A stretch of 64,000 nt of DNA from Dipteris shenzhenensis (lineage: Eukaryota > Polypodiophyta > Polypodiopsida > Gleicheniales). Location: NCBI GenBank assembly GCA_047967505.1, contig CM106538.1; one strand, written 5' to 3'. Position numbers and translations under genes: made by a program. Positions within the stretch are counted from its first letter, which is position 1; every line of letters starts with the position of its first letter. Positions 30,627 through 42,069 of this stretch are shown one piece after another. Below the pieces are notes generated by a model. The model was given only the letters and a program-made list of their open reading frames with translations. It was not told the DNA's origin and searched no databases.

Positions 30627-32040
30627 CTACTCTTCATCTAAACTAGAAATGTACTGAACAGGCGCAACAATGTCACCCCTCTTGCTCAGTCCTGCATCAC
30701 TGCTCTCACGCAACTCTGTCGGCAACTGTGTCGCTGCTCCACTCAAACCAGCATCTGCAGTCATCTCTAACTGCTGCTTTTGCATGAACATCTTCAATCT
30801 TTGCTCCTGCTCCAGATCCATCAGCCATTGCAATGGATGAGGCTTAGATCTATTCACTACTTGTTCAGGCCACTGCTCTGTGGAGTAATACTTCATCTAT
30901 CCATGCACCCAGTGATAATTGCTATTGCCATCATTCCTGTGCCGTCGCAGGTCTTTGAATCACCATTGGCTCATAGGAAGGGGGATCTGGTAAACTTGGA
31001 AAAGGTATTTTCTTACTAAAATACTTTCCCATAAACTTATCAGCCTCTTTTCACCAAGGAGGACGAGGAGGCAATGACAGACTGAAAGAATGAGTGCACA
31101 ATTCCAACCACAAACAAAGTGAATGCCTCTGTTGCTTCAGGTTCAGCGCATCAATTCTTTTGCAGTTGTGGAGAACAACTTCCACAATGCCTTTTGCCAG
31201 CTCTTCATATTTGGCTTGCCAATCCTCTTCAATTTGCACTATCTCCGCAACCACTCCTTTTCCCTTATCTGTACCACCACCACCCGAAGAAGTGCTAGAC
31301 CCTTTTGGTCCTAGTCGGCACCTGCGGACCTTGTTGCTAACCAGAACCCGCACTAGCACTCGCATCTGCATACGGCCTGGTTTGTCATTCGTGTAGAACC
31401 AGCTCCCATCGACAGGTCTGCAAAACAACAGCCGCACTCCATTTGGCCACCTGTTTATCCCATTCTGCCCTCGCATCACCCTGAAGAGCTTCTAGGAGTG
31501 AGCCCATCTGCTCCATGTTAACACTGCAAATACTTCACTAATGCATCAGTAGTACATCGACGTAGCAACTCAACGCTTGACACATACTCCGCATGTAGCC
31601 GCTACATGGCCTCCGAATGTGCCTCCACCACTTGAACTTTGGCTTCAAGGACTGACATTTGGTTCTCTAGTTGCCACACCCGCTCCTGCTAACCTTGCAG
31701 AGACTCATTTTCCATGTGCAACTATGTGACTTCCGCCTCCAGATTGGTCACTCTAGCAGATTCGCCCCCCGTACCAATTTGTGAAGCTATTCGTGCGAGC
31801 AAATGTGAACAAAACCACAGCTGGACATGCATAGGGTGCAACCAAAAATTGAACCCGGTAGAAGACACTGGCGATACACCTTCTGACTCTGAGATCACCG
31901 TTAACACTTTTGCCACCAACACCCTTGCCGCATCAGTGAGACTACCATTGATGTTGTAGTAGTCTCTGCAATTGTTGTTGTTGTACTCTGCTGAAGCTGC
32001 TCCATCCATCATTGCGTCAGGGGACCTCCCACCATTGGAG
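30627..32040 (-). pseudogene. Element D: 3' coding region, distal part, function unknown
   Basis: Minus-strand blocks, in changing frames, encode NFWLHPMHVQLWF (near 31800-31860), a coiled-coil stretch with heptad spacing (NQMSVLEAKVQVVEAHSEAM, near 31620-31680), KGVVAEIVQIEEDWQAKYEE (near 31210), and MDLEQEQRLKMFMQKQQLEM (near 30790). It lies where integrase would normally be in a gypsy element, but no HHCC or DDE motif is present. It could be a replaced or extra ORF as known from some plant gypsy lineages. This is uncertain. Confidence 0.45.
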
Positions 32041-32044
32041 TACC

Positions 32045-32581
32045 TGAAACCAAAAGGTAATCTTTACAACACAAAATCACCACTTAATCAATTAGAGAGG
32101 AAGAGCACAATCACACCACAAAAATGACCGCAGACTGGGTACAATCTCCCCCCCTAGATGAGTGGCTCACGCTTCCTCATCTAGAGTATTTATGATATTC
32201 CATAAAAGCACTAAGGAGCCAAATTTATCCCTCTCATCCAAAAATGAGGGATTTGCTTTACATAGCCATCTTAGGGCCCAAAAATGAATTATGTCCACTA
32301 AAATATATTGCTCAAACTTGCAATAATAAAACAAATACAAAATTGGCCCATGGCCATATATAATGCGCTGTGCGACACTCCGATCGATACCCTCGCACTA
32401 ATCCAATCCTCGCTATGAGTTCCATTACTTGTACTCAAGCCGCCAATTATATTAGTTATTAACAATCAATTGAATGAATCACCGAATCAACCGATCCCAA
32501 CGTAACCGCGCTCAAAGCATAATAATCAAGCACAACACCAATAACACTAGCAACATCAGTATTAACATGGAATCACCCACA
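32045..32581 (-). repeat. Element E 3' LTR (537 bp)
   Basis: From TGAAACCAAAAGG to AATCACCCACA on the plus strand. It is nearly the same as 38467-38996, with some point changes and a small indel near 32185. Confidence 0.92.
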
Positions 32582-33109
32582 ATACTCAGGCATCCACTGA
32601 GCATCATCTCTCCGATGATTCTTAAATTTGAGCAAGTACTTAGTATAGACATTTCCTTTTCGGGTAAGGATTTGTTGATGATCAATAATGCATTCAAGCT
32701 CTAGAATTTCTTCTTCATCAACAATCAATGGAGCCTCTTCATAGATAGGATGAATAGGTAAAGGTCCTTTGAAGGGCTTTAAGAGGATGATATGGAAAGC
32801 ATTATGTATTTTCCAATTATCAGGTAATTCAAGCCTATAAGCTAGATCATTGATTTTTTGAATCACCTTGAATAGTCCATAAAAACGTGGTGACATCTTG
32901 ATTACTGGGCATTTCTCAACACTCTTCAATCTTCTTTTCTCAATCCGAAGAAGTACATAATCGCCTTTTTTAAAAAACATGTGTTTCTGTTTCTTATTAG
33001 CTTGTTTTGTGTACTTCTCTTGAGCAATTGCAATGGCTTCTTGAACCTCTTTGAGAATATTTTGAAAGTCATGGGTAAATGCATCTGCTGCTTCCACTCT
33101 ATGGGTCAA
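32582..33109 (-). pseudogene. Element E: integrase C-terminus and chromodomain-like end
   Basis: The frame from 33109 encodes AIAIAQEKYTKQANKKQKHM and FFKKGDYVLLRIEKRR, the integrase GPY/F region with SPRFYGLFKVIQKIN. LPDNWKIHNAFHIILLKPF and the end VYTKYLLKFKNHRRDDAQWM follow, chromodomain-like in spacing. It runs up to the 3' LTR. Confidence 0.85.
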
Positions 33110-33115
33110 TCGTGT

Positions 33116-34063
33116 GATAGGAATAGGTAAAACCTTCCCATAGATAATCTCAAAGGGTGCTCTTCCAGTTGCAGAATGAGGAGTATTATTATAAGCACAT
33201 TATAAGAGATGAATGTATTTATCCCAAGTCTTTGGTTGACTTCCGACATAAGCTCTTATCATATCCAGAATAGTACTATTTGTAACTTTAGTTTGTCCAT
33301 TCGATTCTAGATGAAAAGCTGATGAGAAATCTAACTTAGCACCTAGATTATGAAATAATGTAGTCTAGAAATTACTACAAAACTTTGAATCTCGATCAGA
33401 CACTATAATCTTTGGCAAGCCATGATGAACAAAGATATGCTTGATGAATAAATGTGTAGCTTGCTGAGCTGTTAAAGTCTTCTTGCATGGGATGAAATAA
33501 GCTTGCTTACTAAAGTGATCTACTATTGTCCAAATCATATCATTTTGATTCGCTATAGTAGGAAAACCTGTTATGAAATCCATGGATATTTGTTCCCTAG
33601 GTTGCGTAGGAATAAGCAAATGCATTAGCAATCTTAGGGTCTTTCCTTTGTAACTCTTGATCTTCTAGCAAGTGATGCATTCGGCTACAAACTTAGCCAC
33701 ATCTTTTCTTATAGTAGGCCAATGAAATTCTCTTGCTATCACTTGTAAGGTGGCAGTCACTCCCCTATGTCCCATATATGGTGGGTGGTGCATTTCTACC
33801 ATTACAATTTGTCTAAAGGATCGAGTGATGCATAATTTATTTTGATAAAAGAGGTATCCATCATTGCATGAATAGTTCAACATAGGATTCCAATTGTTAT
33901 TCTCTAATTTGTTCCATATATCAGAAAAGTCTAGATCCCCTTGATAGGAATTCTTCATACTTTCGAAAGGTTGGGTCTCTACAGCAGTGATGTGATTAAT
34001 ACTTGGCTTTCTACTAAGAGCATTAGCAACTACATTTTCTTTTCCAGGTTGATACTGAATCAT
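33116..34063 (-). pseudogene. Element E: integrase zinc domain and catalytic core
   Basis: HHPPYMGHRGVTATLQVIA and VAKFVAECITC form the HHCC zinc domain. The core has ISMDFITGFPTIANQNDMIW (Asp 1), IIVSDRDSKFCSNF (Asp 2) and, after a stop near 33365, LESNGQTKVTN with the Glu, then YNNTPHSATGRAPFEIIYGK. All three acidic residues survive but stops break the frame. Confidence 0.87.
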
Positions 34064-34560
34064 GGGTTGAAAAATCTATATAAATGATGCCCACTTGATG
34101 TGCCTATTGGATATTAGTGGTTGAGTCAACAAATGATTGATACTTTGCTAATTGATTTTGATAAGAAACTCAGATCCCGTCAAATAATGTTTCCATATTC
34201 GTAAGGCATGTACAACGGTGGTTAATTCTTTATCACATGTACTATAATTGCATTCCATTGGTTTTAATTTTTGGCTCTCATATGCTATTGGATGTCCATC
34301 TTGCATAAGCACGGTTCCAATTCCATATCCACTAGCATCGATTACAACTACAAAGAATGGTTTAGAGAAATTGGGTAGTTGCAACATAGGAGCTTGTGTG
34401 AGAGCTTCTTTCAAAGTTGTAAAAGATTTTTCTCGACACTCAGCCCATAAGAAATGCTTAGCTTTTCTAAGAAGGTCTGTCAATGGATGTGCAATGTATG
34501 CGAAATTCTTGACAAACTTTCTATAAAAGCTACACATTTCAAGAATGATCTCAATTCATG
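34064..34560 (-). pseudogene. Element E: RNase H
   Basis: FVVVIDASGYGIGTVLMQDG, YSTCDKELTTVVHALRIWKH and, in the next frame, the region leading to GKENVVANALSRK (about 34040). Catalytic Asp and Glu are visible. It is separated from RT by a frameshift near 34530. Confidence 0.87.
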
Positions 34561-35330
34561 TATATCTCGGGGTTTAGGCCATGTGACTATGCACTTAATC
34601 TTCTTTGGATCTACTCGAATCCCATCGATGGATACAATGTGACCCAAATACTCTATCTGATCTTGAAAGAAACTGCTCTTTTTAGGATTTATGTACAATT
34701 GATTTTCTTTCAAGAGTGAAAAGACTAGCTTCAGATGTTCCTTATGCTCCTCAACATCTTTGCTAAACACCAGAATATCATCGAAAAATACTACCACACA
34801 ATCTTGGTGTTTAAGAAAGATTCGGTTCATCATTCTACTAAAAGTAGTTGGAGCATTAGTTAGCCCAAAAGGCATAACTAGAAACTCATAATGTCCCGTT
34901 TGAGTTCTAAAGGCAGTATTGTATATATCCTCTTCTACCATACAAACTTGATGATAGCTAGATTTGAGATCTATCTTACTAAAGATCTTGGCCCCTTTCA
35001 ATTTGTCCAAAAGATCATCAATCCTAGGGATTGGATATTTGTTCTTCACTGTGATTTTGTTTAGTGCACGATAGTCTATGCACATTCAATAAGTTCCATT
35101 TTTCTTTTTGACTAATAAGATAGGTACTCCATAAGGAGAACTACTGGGTCTTATCAATCCTCTCTCTATCAGTTCCTCCACTTGCTTTTGTATTTCCTTT
35201 TGCTTTAGCTGTTTAACTCTGTAAGGAGCTTTGCAAGGTGAAGTATTGCCTGGTAGGATTTCTATCCTATGATCTTCAGGTCAAGAACATGGTAGTCCAG
35301 GCGGTAAATTCTCTAAGAAACAATCAAAAA
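34480..35330 (-). pseudogene. Element E: reverse transcriptase
   Basis: [59 protein letters not shown] and [18 protein letters not shown] are textbook gypsy RT motifs with both catalytic Asp residues. Directly before MCIDYR a TGA stop (near 35087) occupies a position that is usually Trp or another residue. Upstream motifs PGNTSPCKAPYRVKQ-like and LIRPSSSPYGVPILLVKK-like continue to about 35290. Confidence 0.88.
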
Positions 35331-35588
35331 ATTGAGAAAGAAACTTTTGGTGTGTAGGCTTAGTGTTTGACCGAGTAGCGTATTCACCAAAATGAGATAT
35401 GTCTTCTCACGTTTTCTAATTGCTCTTTTGGCTTGTGTGTGGTTGAGTAAAGGACTAACCTCAGATTTCATTGAGCTTTTCAGACATATTTCTTATCTAT
35501 CCTTCTCAATCCACATCTGATGTGAATCGTAGTCTATCTTAGGATTGTATTGATGTCTCCATGGCATTCCTAAGATGATGTCCACTCC

Positions 35589-35807
35589 CTATAGGGGTGC
35601 CACTAGAAAGTCTCGTGTATCCTTGTAAGGTTTGATTGAGATTTCAAGATTCTTGACTTCTCTAGTACAATTGTACTTTGTTTTGGTAAAAGTAGCTTTG
35701 ACCTTATAGTTAGATGGAAAAGACTCTAGGTTTAGCTTTGCTAAGGTTCTTTCCGAAATGAAATCATGTGTACTACCATCGTCATGCAAAATAACAACCT
35801 TTGCCAT
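35589..35807 (-). pseudogene. Element E: protease with altered active site
   Basis: VVILHDDGSTHDFISERTLA aligns with the usual VDSGSTHNFIS. The catalytic triad DSG/DTG reads DDG here. The catalytic first Asp may be retained, but the Ser/Thr is lost. Confidence 0.82.
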
Positions 35808-36791
35808 TAATGAAACCTTTTATCTTTAAAAGAGCATGACAATTATACTTATCTCCCTCTTGCTTGGCTGCTTCGTCGTCAATCATGTGTACTTTTATTG
35901 TCGGGGTCTTCTTTCTTTCAGGAAACTCAGTGGCTATGTATCCCACCTTGTTGCATTTGAAACACCTTATTTCTTTCTTTGGAAAATTCCCACCGTTTGG
36001 CTTCGAAGAAGAATCTGTCTTTTGTGGAGCAAAACCATTTTTAGATTTAAAGAAAGGCTTTTTATCAAATCTCTTTTTCTTATGGAAAGGTACATGCCAT
36101 TCTAAATCTTTCCCTTCATTTGGGATCCCATTCTTCCTTTCACAATTCATTGCAAGAGAAATTGCTGAGCTCAGTGAGCGAGGATGAAACATGTTAATCT
36201 TGGCTCACAACTTAGACTTTAGACCTGCCACATACTTTCTGCATTGATCTCACTCATTAACTTTCTCTAAGGATTGTAATTGGATCAACGTTTGCTAAAA
36301 TCTATCAGTATATGTGGAGATCATTTCCTTATCGAACTGTCTGAAAGTATCCCACTGTTGTCTAGCTTTTGCTTTAAAATGTGAGGGAAGGAAATCTCTC
36401 TTGATGAGCTTTTGAAAAGACTTCCAAGATTTTGGTCGCCTTTTACTATGCTTAGTGATGTTCCACCAAAGTGCAGCACTCTCTACTAAATGATTTGCAG
36501 CACATTTAATCTTATCTTTTTCGGAGAATTTCTCCCCCGAAAAATAATCATCTAGCTAATTGAGATCCAAGATAAGACAGTGTGTGCTTCTTTCTTTCCA
36601 TTAAAATTTTGAAATGAGAACGCTTTTCTACTTATCTTGCTCTCTTTCCTCGAATTTTGAGCTCTCAGTGTGGCTTTGATTGTCGTGATAATAGTATCAT
36701 CGTCGGATGACTCATCGTCAGATGAATGTCTTTTCCTTTTCTTACCAAATGTTGATTTTCTTTTCCGATTTCTCCCTATGCTCACGCTCAT
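35782..36791 (-). pseudogene. Element E: gag
   Basis: A basic segment (HKKKRFDKKPFFKSKNGF) precedes the knuckle IRCFKCNKVGYIATEFPERK. There His is Tyr and the last Cys is Phe, so zinc binding is lost. Upstream blocks on the minus strand fit gag capsid (near 36230-36500), and an acidic serine region (HSSDDESSDDDTI, near 36700) lies toward the N-terminus. Several stops break it. Confidence 0.8.
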
Positions 36792-37436
36792 CGGCCAACT
36801 GTCCTGAAGTGCATCTAACTACGCTTGGAGCGTGGGTGGTTGTGGTTGATGCACCATGATAATGCAATAAGTACAAATAAAGCGGAGCGGAGAAAAATAA
36901 AGATACTAAGTGTATGAGAATTAAACGGATCAAAAAGTGCGATTCGAGTGTATGATAAGAAATGGATGGTGGAAGATACTAAGTGTATGAAATATGAAGA
37001 AAAAGAAATCACTTATCTCGCTCTCTGATCGGAGGTGGAAAGGACTAGAGTGGGAGATAGGTGACCAATGATGTCGCTCGTAGTCGTCTTTGCGCTCGAC
37101 TGATTTCTCCCTATGCTCACGCTCATCGGCCAACTGTGCTTGAAGTGCATCGAACTACTCTTGGAGCGTGGGTGGTTGTGGTTGATGCACCATGATAATC
37201 CAATAAGTACAAATAAAGCGGAGCGGAGAAAAATAAAGATACTAAGTGTATGAGAATTAAACGGATGAAAAAGTGCGATTCGAGTGTATGGTAAGAAATG
37301 GATGGTGGAAGATACTAAGTGTATGAAATATAAAGAAAAAGAAATCACTTATCTCGCTCTTTGATCGGAGGTGGAAAGGACTAGAGTGGGAGATAGGTGA
37401 CCAATGATGTCACTCGTAGTCGTCTTTGCACTCGAC
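36767..37436. repeat. Tandem duplication, 2 x 335 bp, in element E gag start/leader
   Basis: GATTTCTCCCTATGCTCACG at 36767 recurs at 37102, and the two 335-bp units are almost identical (a handful of point differences). The second ends at about 37436. The unit contains AAATAAAGCGGAGCGGAG and the reading of the gag start. Confidence 0.93.
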
Positions 37437-37439
37437 TGA

Positions 37440-38453
37440 TCACCAATTAATTACTCGGTGATTCGTGGTTCCAATCTACCTTCTTGATGTGAGCTTCTTT
37501 AGATTTTGCCTTGCTCTCTGTTTCTTTTCTTTTAAATGCGCCTTCAATGGTCAGTGGAATATGCTCGCACTTTGTGTTGCAGTACACTAAGAAAAGGGGA
37601 AAAAAAAAAGAACGTCTCTTTTTTTTTAATTTAAATAAATGAATCCCTTTTGAGGGCCTTTTAACCTTAGGGTACCTTTATTTGAAGTCAAAGGAATTTC
37701 CTTTGACTTAATTCGTACAAGCCTTCAATTTTTTGAGCAACGTGCAATTGGTGCTATGATGAGGCCATAGGACTGCAGGTCCGCTGACACGATGGCGTAG
37801 CAGAAGACAAACAAGGTGTCTATAGAATTCTGCGCTGCTCGGCTCCTTCTCCCAAAACCGACGGCTCTCTTTTAAAAAAATAAATAAATATTGGAGATCT
37901 GTAGAACCGCGCACGGGCAGATGTTGCTATAACAAACCAAGAGCTGCTACTCACTGTAAGTTTGCAAAATCGAGTCCTTATCCATAAAGGCCGCCTCTAG
38001 ATTACGTACGCCATGGGATTGCAAGCTGCACCGCATTGCTGCCCGCATTCACAGAGGGCAAGAGACTACTTTCCCAAGGTCTTTTAGAAGGCTGGCGAAA
38101 AAAAAACTGCAGGTGCCGATGACTTAATGAGCCGGGGGCGGGTGCGCTAACCAAAATCCTACGGATGACTGCATATGGGGCGTGCGCAGTCCAAGAAACT
38201 TTCGAGTCCAGAAGCCGCTTCTCTTCAATTGCTGCCAACAAGGCGCTGCGCAGTGCGCAGTCCAAGAAAAAGGAAGATCCTTAGGCTCTAGAGGGCTCTA
38301 GGCTCCACTTCGTTAATGCAAGCTCTCTTTTCCCATGAAGTCTGATTCTGCACGCGAGTCAGGTGGTCCTCTTGAATCCTCCTCACTCCAGAGGACTTCA
38401 ATTTTCACAGAAAGGAGATTCTCTTTTCTTCCTCCAAAAGAGCGTAACCTCTT
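37440..38453 (-). other. Element E 5' leader, no gene seen
   Basis: Non-coding sequence between gag and the primer site. It has short A/T homopolymer runs near 37600-37640. TGCGCAGTCCAAGAAA occurs twice (38185 and 38257). Confidence 0.55.
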
Positions 38454-38465
38454 GCTCTAATACCA
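38454..38465 (-). other. Primer binding site of element E
   Basis: TGGTATTAGAGC on the minus strand, one base from the LTR end. One mismatch to the initiator Met type. Confidence 0.88.
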
Positions 38466-38466
38466 C

Positions 38467-38996
38467 TGAAACCAGAAGGTAATCTTTACAACACAAAATC
38501 ACCACTTAATCAATTAGAGAGGAAGAGCACAATCACACCACTAAAACGACCGCAGACTGGGTACAATCTCCCCCCCCTAGATGAGGGGCTCAAGCTTCCT
38601 CATCTAGAATATTCCATAAAAGCACCAAGGAGCCAAAATTATCCCTCTCATCCAAAAATGAGGGATTTGCTTTACATAGCCATCTTAGGGCCAAAAAATG
38701 AATTATGTCCACTAAAATATATTGCTCAAACTTGCAATAATAAAACAAATACAAAATTGGCCCATGGCCATATATAATGCGCTGTGCGACACCTTGATCG
38801 GTACCCTCGCACTAACTCCAATCCTCGCTATGAGTTCCATCACCTGAACTCAAGCCGCCAATTATATTAGTTATTAACAATCGATTGAACAAATCACCGA
38901 ATCAACTGATCCCAACATAACCGCACTCAAAGCACAATAATCAAGCACAACACCAATAACACTAGCAACATTAGTATTAACATGGGATCACCCACA
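38467..38996 (-). repeat. Element E 5' LTR (530 bp)
   Basis: From TGAAACCAGAAGG to GATCACCCACA on the plus strand, matching 32045-32581. Confidence 0.92.
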
Positions 38997-39004
38997 ATAC
39001 CGAT

Positions 39005-40260
39005 CATCTAGCATGGCAAAGCACAAGCTAGTGAGGCGTCCCCAACTAACCACACAAAGTATCTATAAGAACCCCTGCCGCGTCCGGTGCGCTCCTATGG
39101 AGTACTTTGTCATAGTCTCACTCAACTAAAAATAATAATGTCCAAAGCAAGATATATCTGAAATATAATTTTCGTAATAGTACCGCCTAGGATCACCACT
39201 ACAGTAGGCACTAGAGTCACCGTCACCCACTTTGCCATGATTGGTAACGCCATTAGTGTAGACACAGCGATCTACATCGTCGCCACCCCACTAGTGGAAA
39301 TGCCTCCCACACCACCAATATGTATAGGAGTTGAAGATGCAAGGGGAGATACCACCCCCTAGCTAACGTGAGGCTTCTTTCGTTGTTGTTTCGTAGCCAC
39401 TCCACCAAACGATTCCTCAGCTTCATCCTGGGTAGGCCCCTTAGGTGCGAGAGTGAGCACCAAGGCAGTCGACCATCGAGGCGCTGTCAATTCCAAATGA
39501 ATGGAAAATAAAATCTCCAGAACCTGCCGACTGCCTACTTCTTATCCACATGAGTTGCCACCCATAAAGCCTCTGCATGATTGAATCCACTCCTTTAGGA
39601 TTCACTCCCATGGCACCATCCTCTCTTCAGCAACATCTATCATCCCTCGAGTCCAAGGCATGATGGTATATGTCTTGGCCTACAAGAACAGTGACTCGAG
39701 AATCCAGCGATACAAGTCCCTCATTTGAGCATCCGAACATTCACTCAACTTGTATTTGCTCCTGATAGGAGCTTCAAACTCTGTCTCCATCACCGCCGGT
39801 GTACACGTTGGTTGCACGATCGTCACTCTGTCCATAGGCAAAAAGAGACATTGATGAATCAATTGCATAGTCAACTCCTGATGCTCATCCACAAGCTCCA
39901 CAATAGATCCTACCGCCAACTACTGACAAAGCGCCGATGCTGATGGATGAACAGCCACCCTCTGCCAATCGATACTACTAAAACTATGAATTCGTAGCCA
40001 CTGAAGACGAGCATCAATCAACTGAGAATCTATATACACCAACGGAAGAAGAGGGAGAAATTGAGCATGAGCCATCCCCATGGCGAGGCGAAGGAGAAGA
40101 AGCAAGATAACAGTGAACGCTGATGAGAGCTGGAAGGTGAATGCACTCAAGAGAACTGCAAGTGCGATGACGAGCAAGTAGCAAGCAACTGGTACATGCA
40201 AACAATGGATTAAGAGTGGTAATTCAGATTGCCAATATCCCGCCCTGATGACAGTGAGTT
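39005..40260 (-). pseudogene. Element D: 3' coding region, proximal part, function unknown
   Basis: Minus-strand frames encode MQLIHQCLFLPMDRVTI, SDAQMRDLYRWILESLFL and WIQSCRGFMGGN, interrupted by stops. It begins where RT breaks off (near 40265) and is split from 30627-32040 by element E. There is no RNase H or integrase motif. Not recognised. Confidence 0.42.
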
Positions 40261-40269
40261 GCATGGTGG

Positions 40270-42069
40270 CTAGGCAAGGACCTTGTAGAAGACTGCTATC
40301 ATGTTGCCACGAACCCTTTTGCCACTTGTCCTCATGCAATGGCTCTTCATCGGGTTCAGACTGAAGGAGACTACCCTGCATCGTTGGAAACATTTTCCCA
40401 AGTGCTTTAGGTGCTCATAAAAAGTGCCAAACACACTAAGGTCATCTAGGAAAATGCTTATGAAATCTGTCAAATAGGACCTGAAGATCTCCTGCATTGC
40501 CCGCCATCGCTGAAAGGTCAAGGGAGCATTCCGCAATCCGAACCACATAACTGTGCAGACATAGAAGACCCCCCAAGATGTGATAAATGCTATTTTGGGC
40601 TGGTCTTCTGGAGCCATTCAGATTTGGTTGTACCCGCTATATCCATCCAAGAAGGAGTACACCTCATGCCCTGCCACTTCATCGAGCATTGAATCCATAT
40701 AGGGCAAGGGAAATGGATAAGGAACTGTGGCCGCATTCAGCCTGTAGTAGTCGACACAAATCTGCAATTTCTTGTTTTTCTTTGACACAATGACAATCGG
40801 GGAAATCCACTTTGGATTTTCAATCGGTGTGATGAATCCCACCCACAACAAGCATTCCAGTTCTTCATGCACTTGCTTGGCCACGTGCGGATTCATATGA
40901 TATCTCTGTATCTTTGTCGAAGTGACATCTGGTTTGGGGTTAACCCGGTGTTGGTAAAACTTTGGATTCAGAGCCTTCATATCCACATAGTTCCAAGCAA
41001 ACACATCGAAAAATTCCTGCAACAGGGCAATCAATTCACTGCGGAATTCAGTTGTCAACAAAGTGCTGACTTTGACTGGTTTAGATGCACCATTTGCTTT
41101 GAGAAAAACTGTATCGAGGGTATCCTCCTGAATGCGCATGACTCTACTCATTCGTTCTTTGAATTCCCTCTCCTGCTGCAGGAGGTCTCGTATATCCAAT
41201 TTTGCTGCTACTTGTTGGGGTTCGGACTTCTCCTTCGGGATAGGGCTGACCTCATCCGCCAGACAACTGTGATGCATGTAGCTGTCTATAATGCCTTCCA
41301 CGTCAATGGTGAAGATAGGAACCAACTTTGGATTTGCCTTGAGAAAGGCTTCCTCCTCATCATCCTCCAATCCATTTGCCATGTTCATCGTCTCGGCCAA
41401 CACAGGTCGGATCACATCTGCCAATGGTGCTGCCACTCCCATTGTGACCCGCACTTTCTTCTTTCCTCTCCACACTGAAATGAGATTCTGCTCCCAATTT
41501 TGCTTGACTTTCGCTTGTCGCAACCAAGGCCTACCCAAAAGGATGCTATACTCTGGTGTTGTGGCTTCCATGTTGAGCACCACAAAAGACACTAAAAATG
41601 ATATGCCCACCACCTCCAGAACAATGGCCCACAAGATTCTGCATGGTCGAACTCGGCGTTGATCAGCCATGCAGACTAAGAATGGTGCCGGCTCCCAAGA
41701 CATCCAGCCCATTTCTTGGCAGGTCTTCAAAGTGACAATATTGACCCCCAAACCGCTATCTACTAGCACCAGAGCAAAAGTCCGACCTTGTGCCTTTGTG
41801 AAAATCATCGGAATTCTCATGTCGGTCAGAGGAACTTCCGGAACTAGGCATGAATTAGCTTGACATAGCTCCACCTCTTTTGGTTCAGACTCTGTGTGCA
41901 GGGAATGTAATGATTGCTGGTGGAATCCCGAAACTAGATTAAGCAATCGGACCAATGAAATTTGGATAGGAGCCTCCAAAATGCACTCCAACCCCGACTC
42001 CCTTTGCGGAGAATTTGCCCGCCTCTTGGCTTGGTTAGCGACCAACAACGGAGTTACTTCGACCGCCAT
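40270..42069 (-). pseudogene. Element D: protease and reverse transcriptase
   Basis: A long frame of 483 codons (42069-40618) has FALVLVDSGLGVNIVTLKTC (protease DSG), SILLGRPWLRQAKV, FFDVFAWNYVDMKALNPKF, WISPIVIVSKKNKKLQICVD and VYSFLDGYSGYNQI. One TGA stop (40616-40618) separates it from the in-frame remainder, MAPEDQPKIAFITSWGVFYV and DFISIFLDDLSVFG (catalytic FLDD). RT then breaks off after LNPMKSHCM. Apart from the single stop this is the best-kept pol in the window. Confidence 0.9.

Larger units (their letters stand above)
32045..38996 (-). mobile_element. Element E: full-length Ty3/gypsy chromovirus-like element inside D
   Basis: LTRs at 32045-32581 and 38467-38996, primer site TGGTATTAGAGC at 38454-38465, and minus-strand gag, protease, RT, RNase H, integrase and chromodomain-like end in canonical order. 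The flanks are GTACC (32040-32044) and ATACC (38997-39001), a target duplication with one mismatch. Stops and substitutions show that it is inactive. Confidence 0.88.

Noticed and set aside
40867-41478. 203-codon plus-strand frame
   Set aside because: Antisense to the well-supported protease/RT frame of element D.
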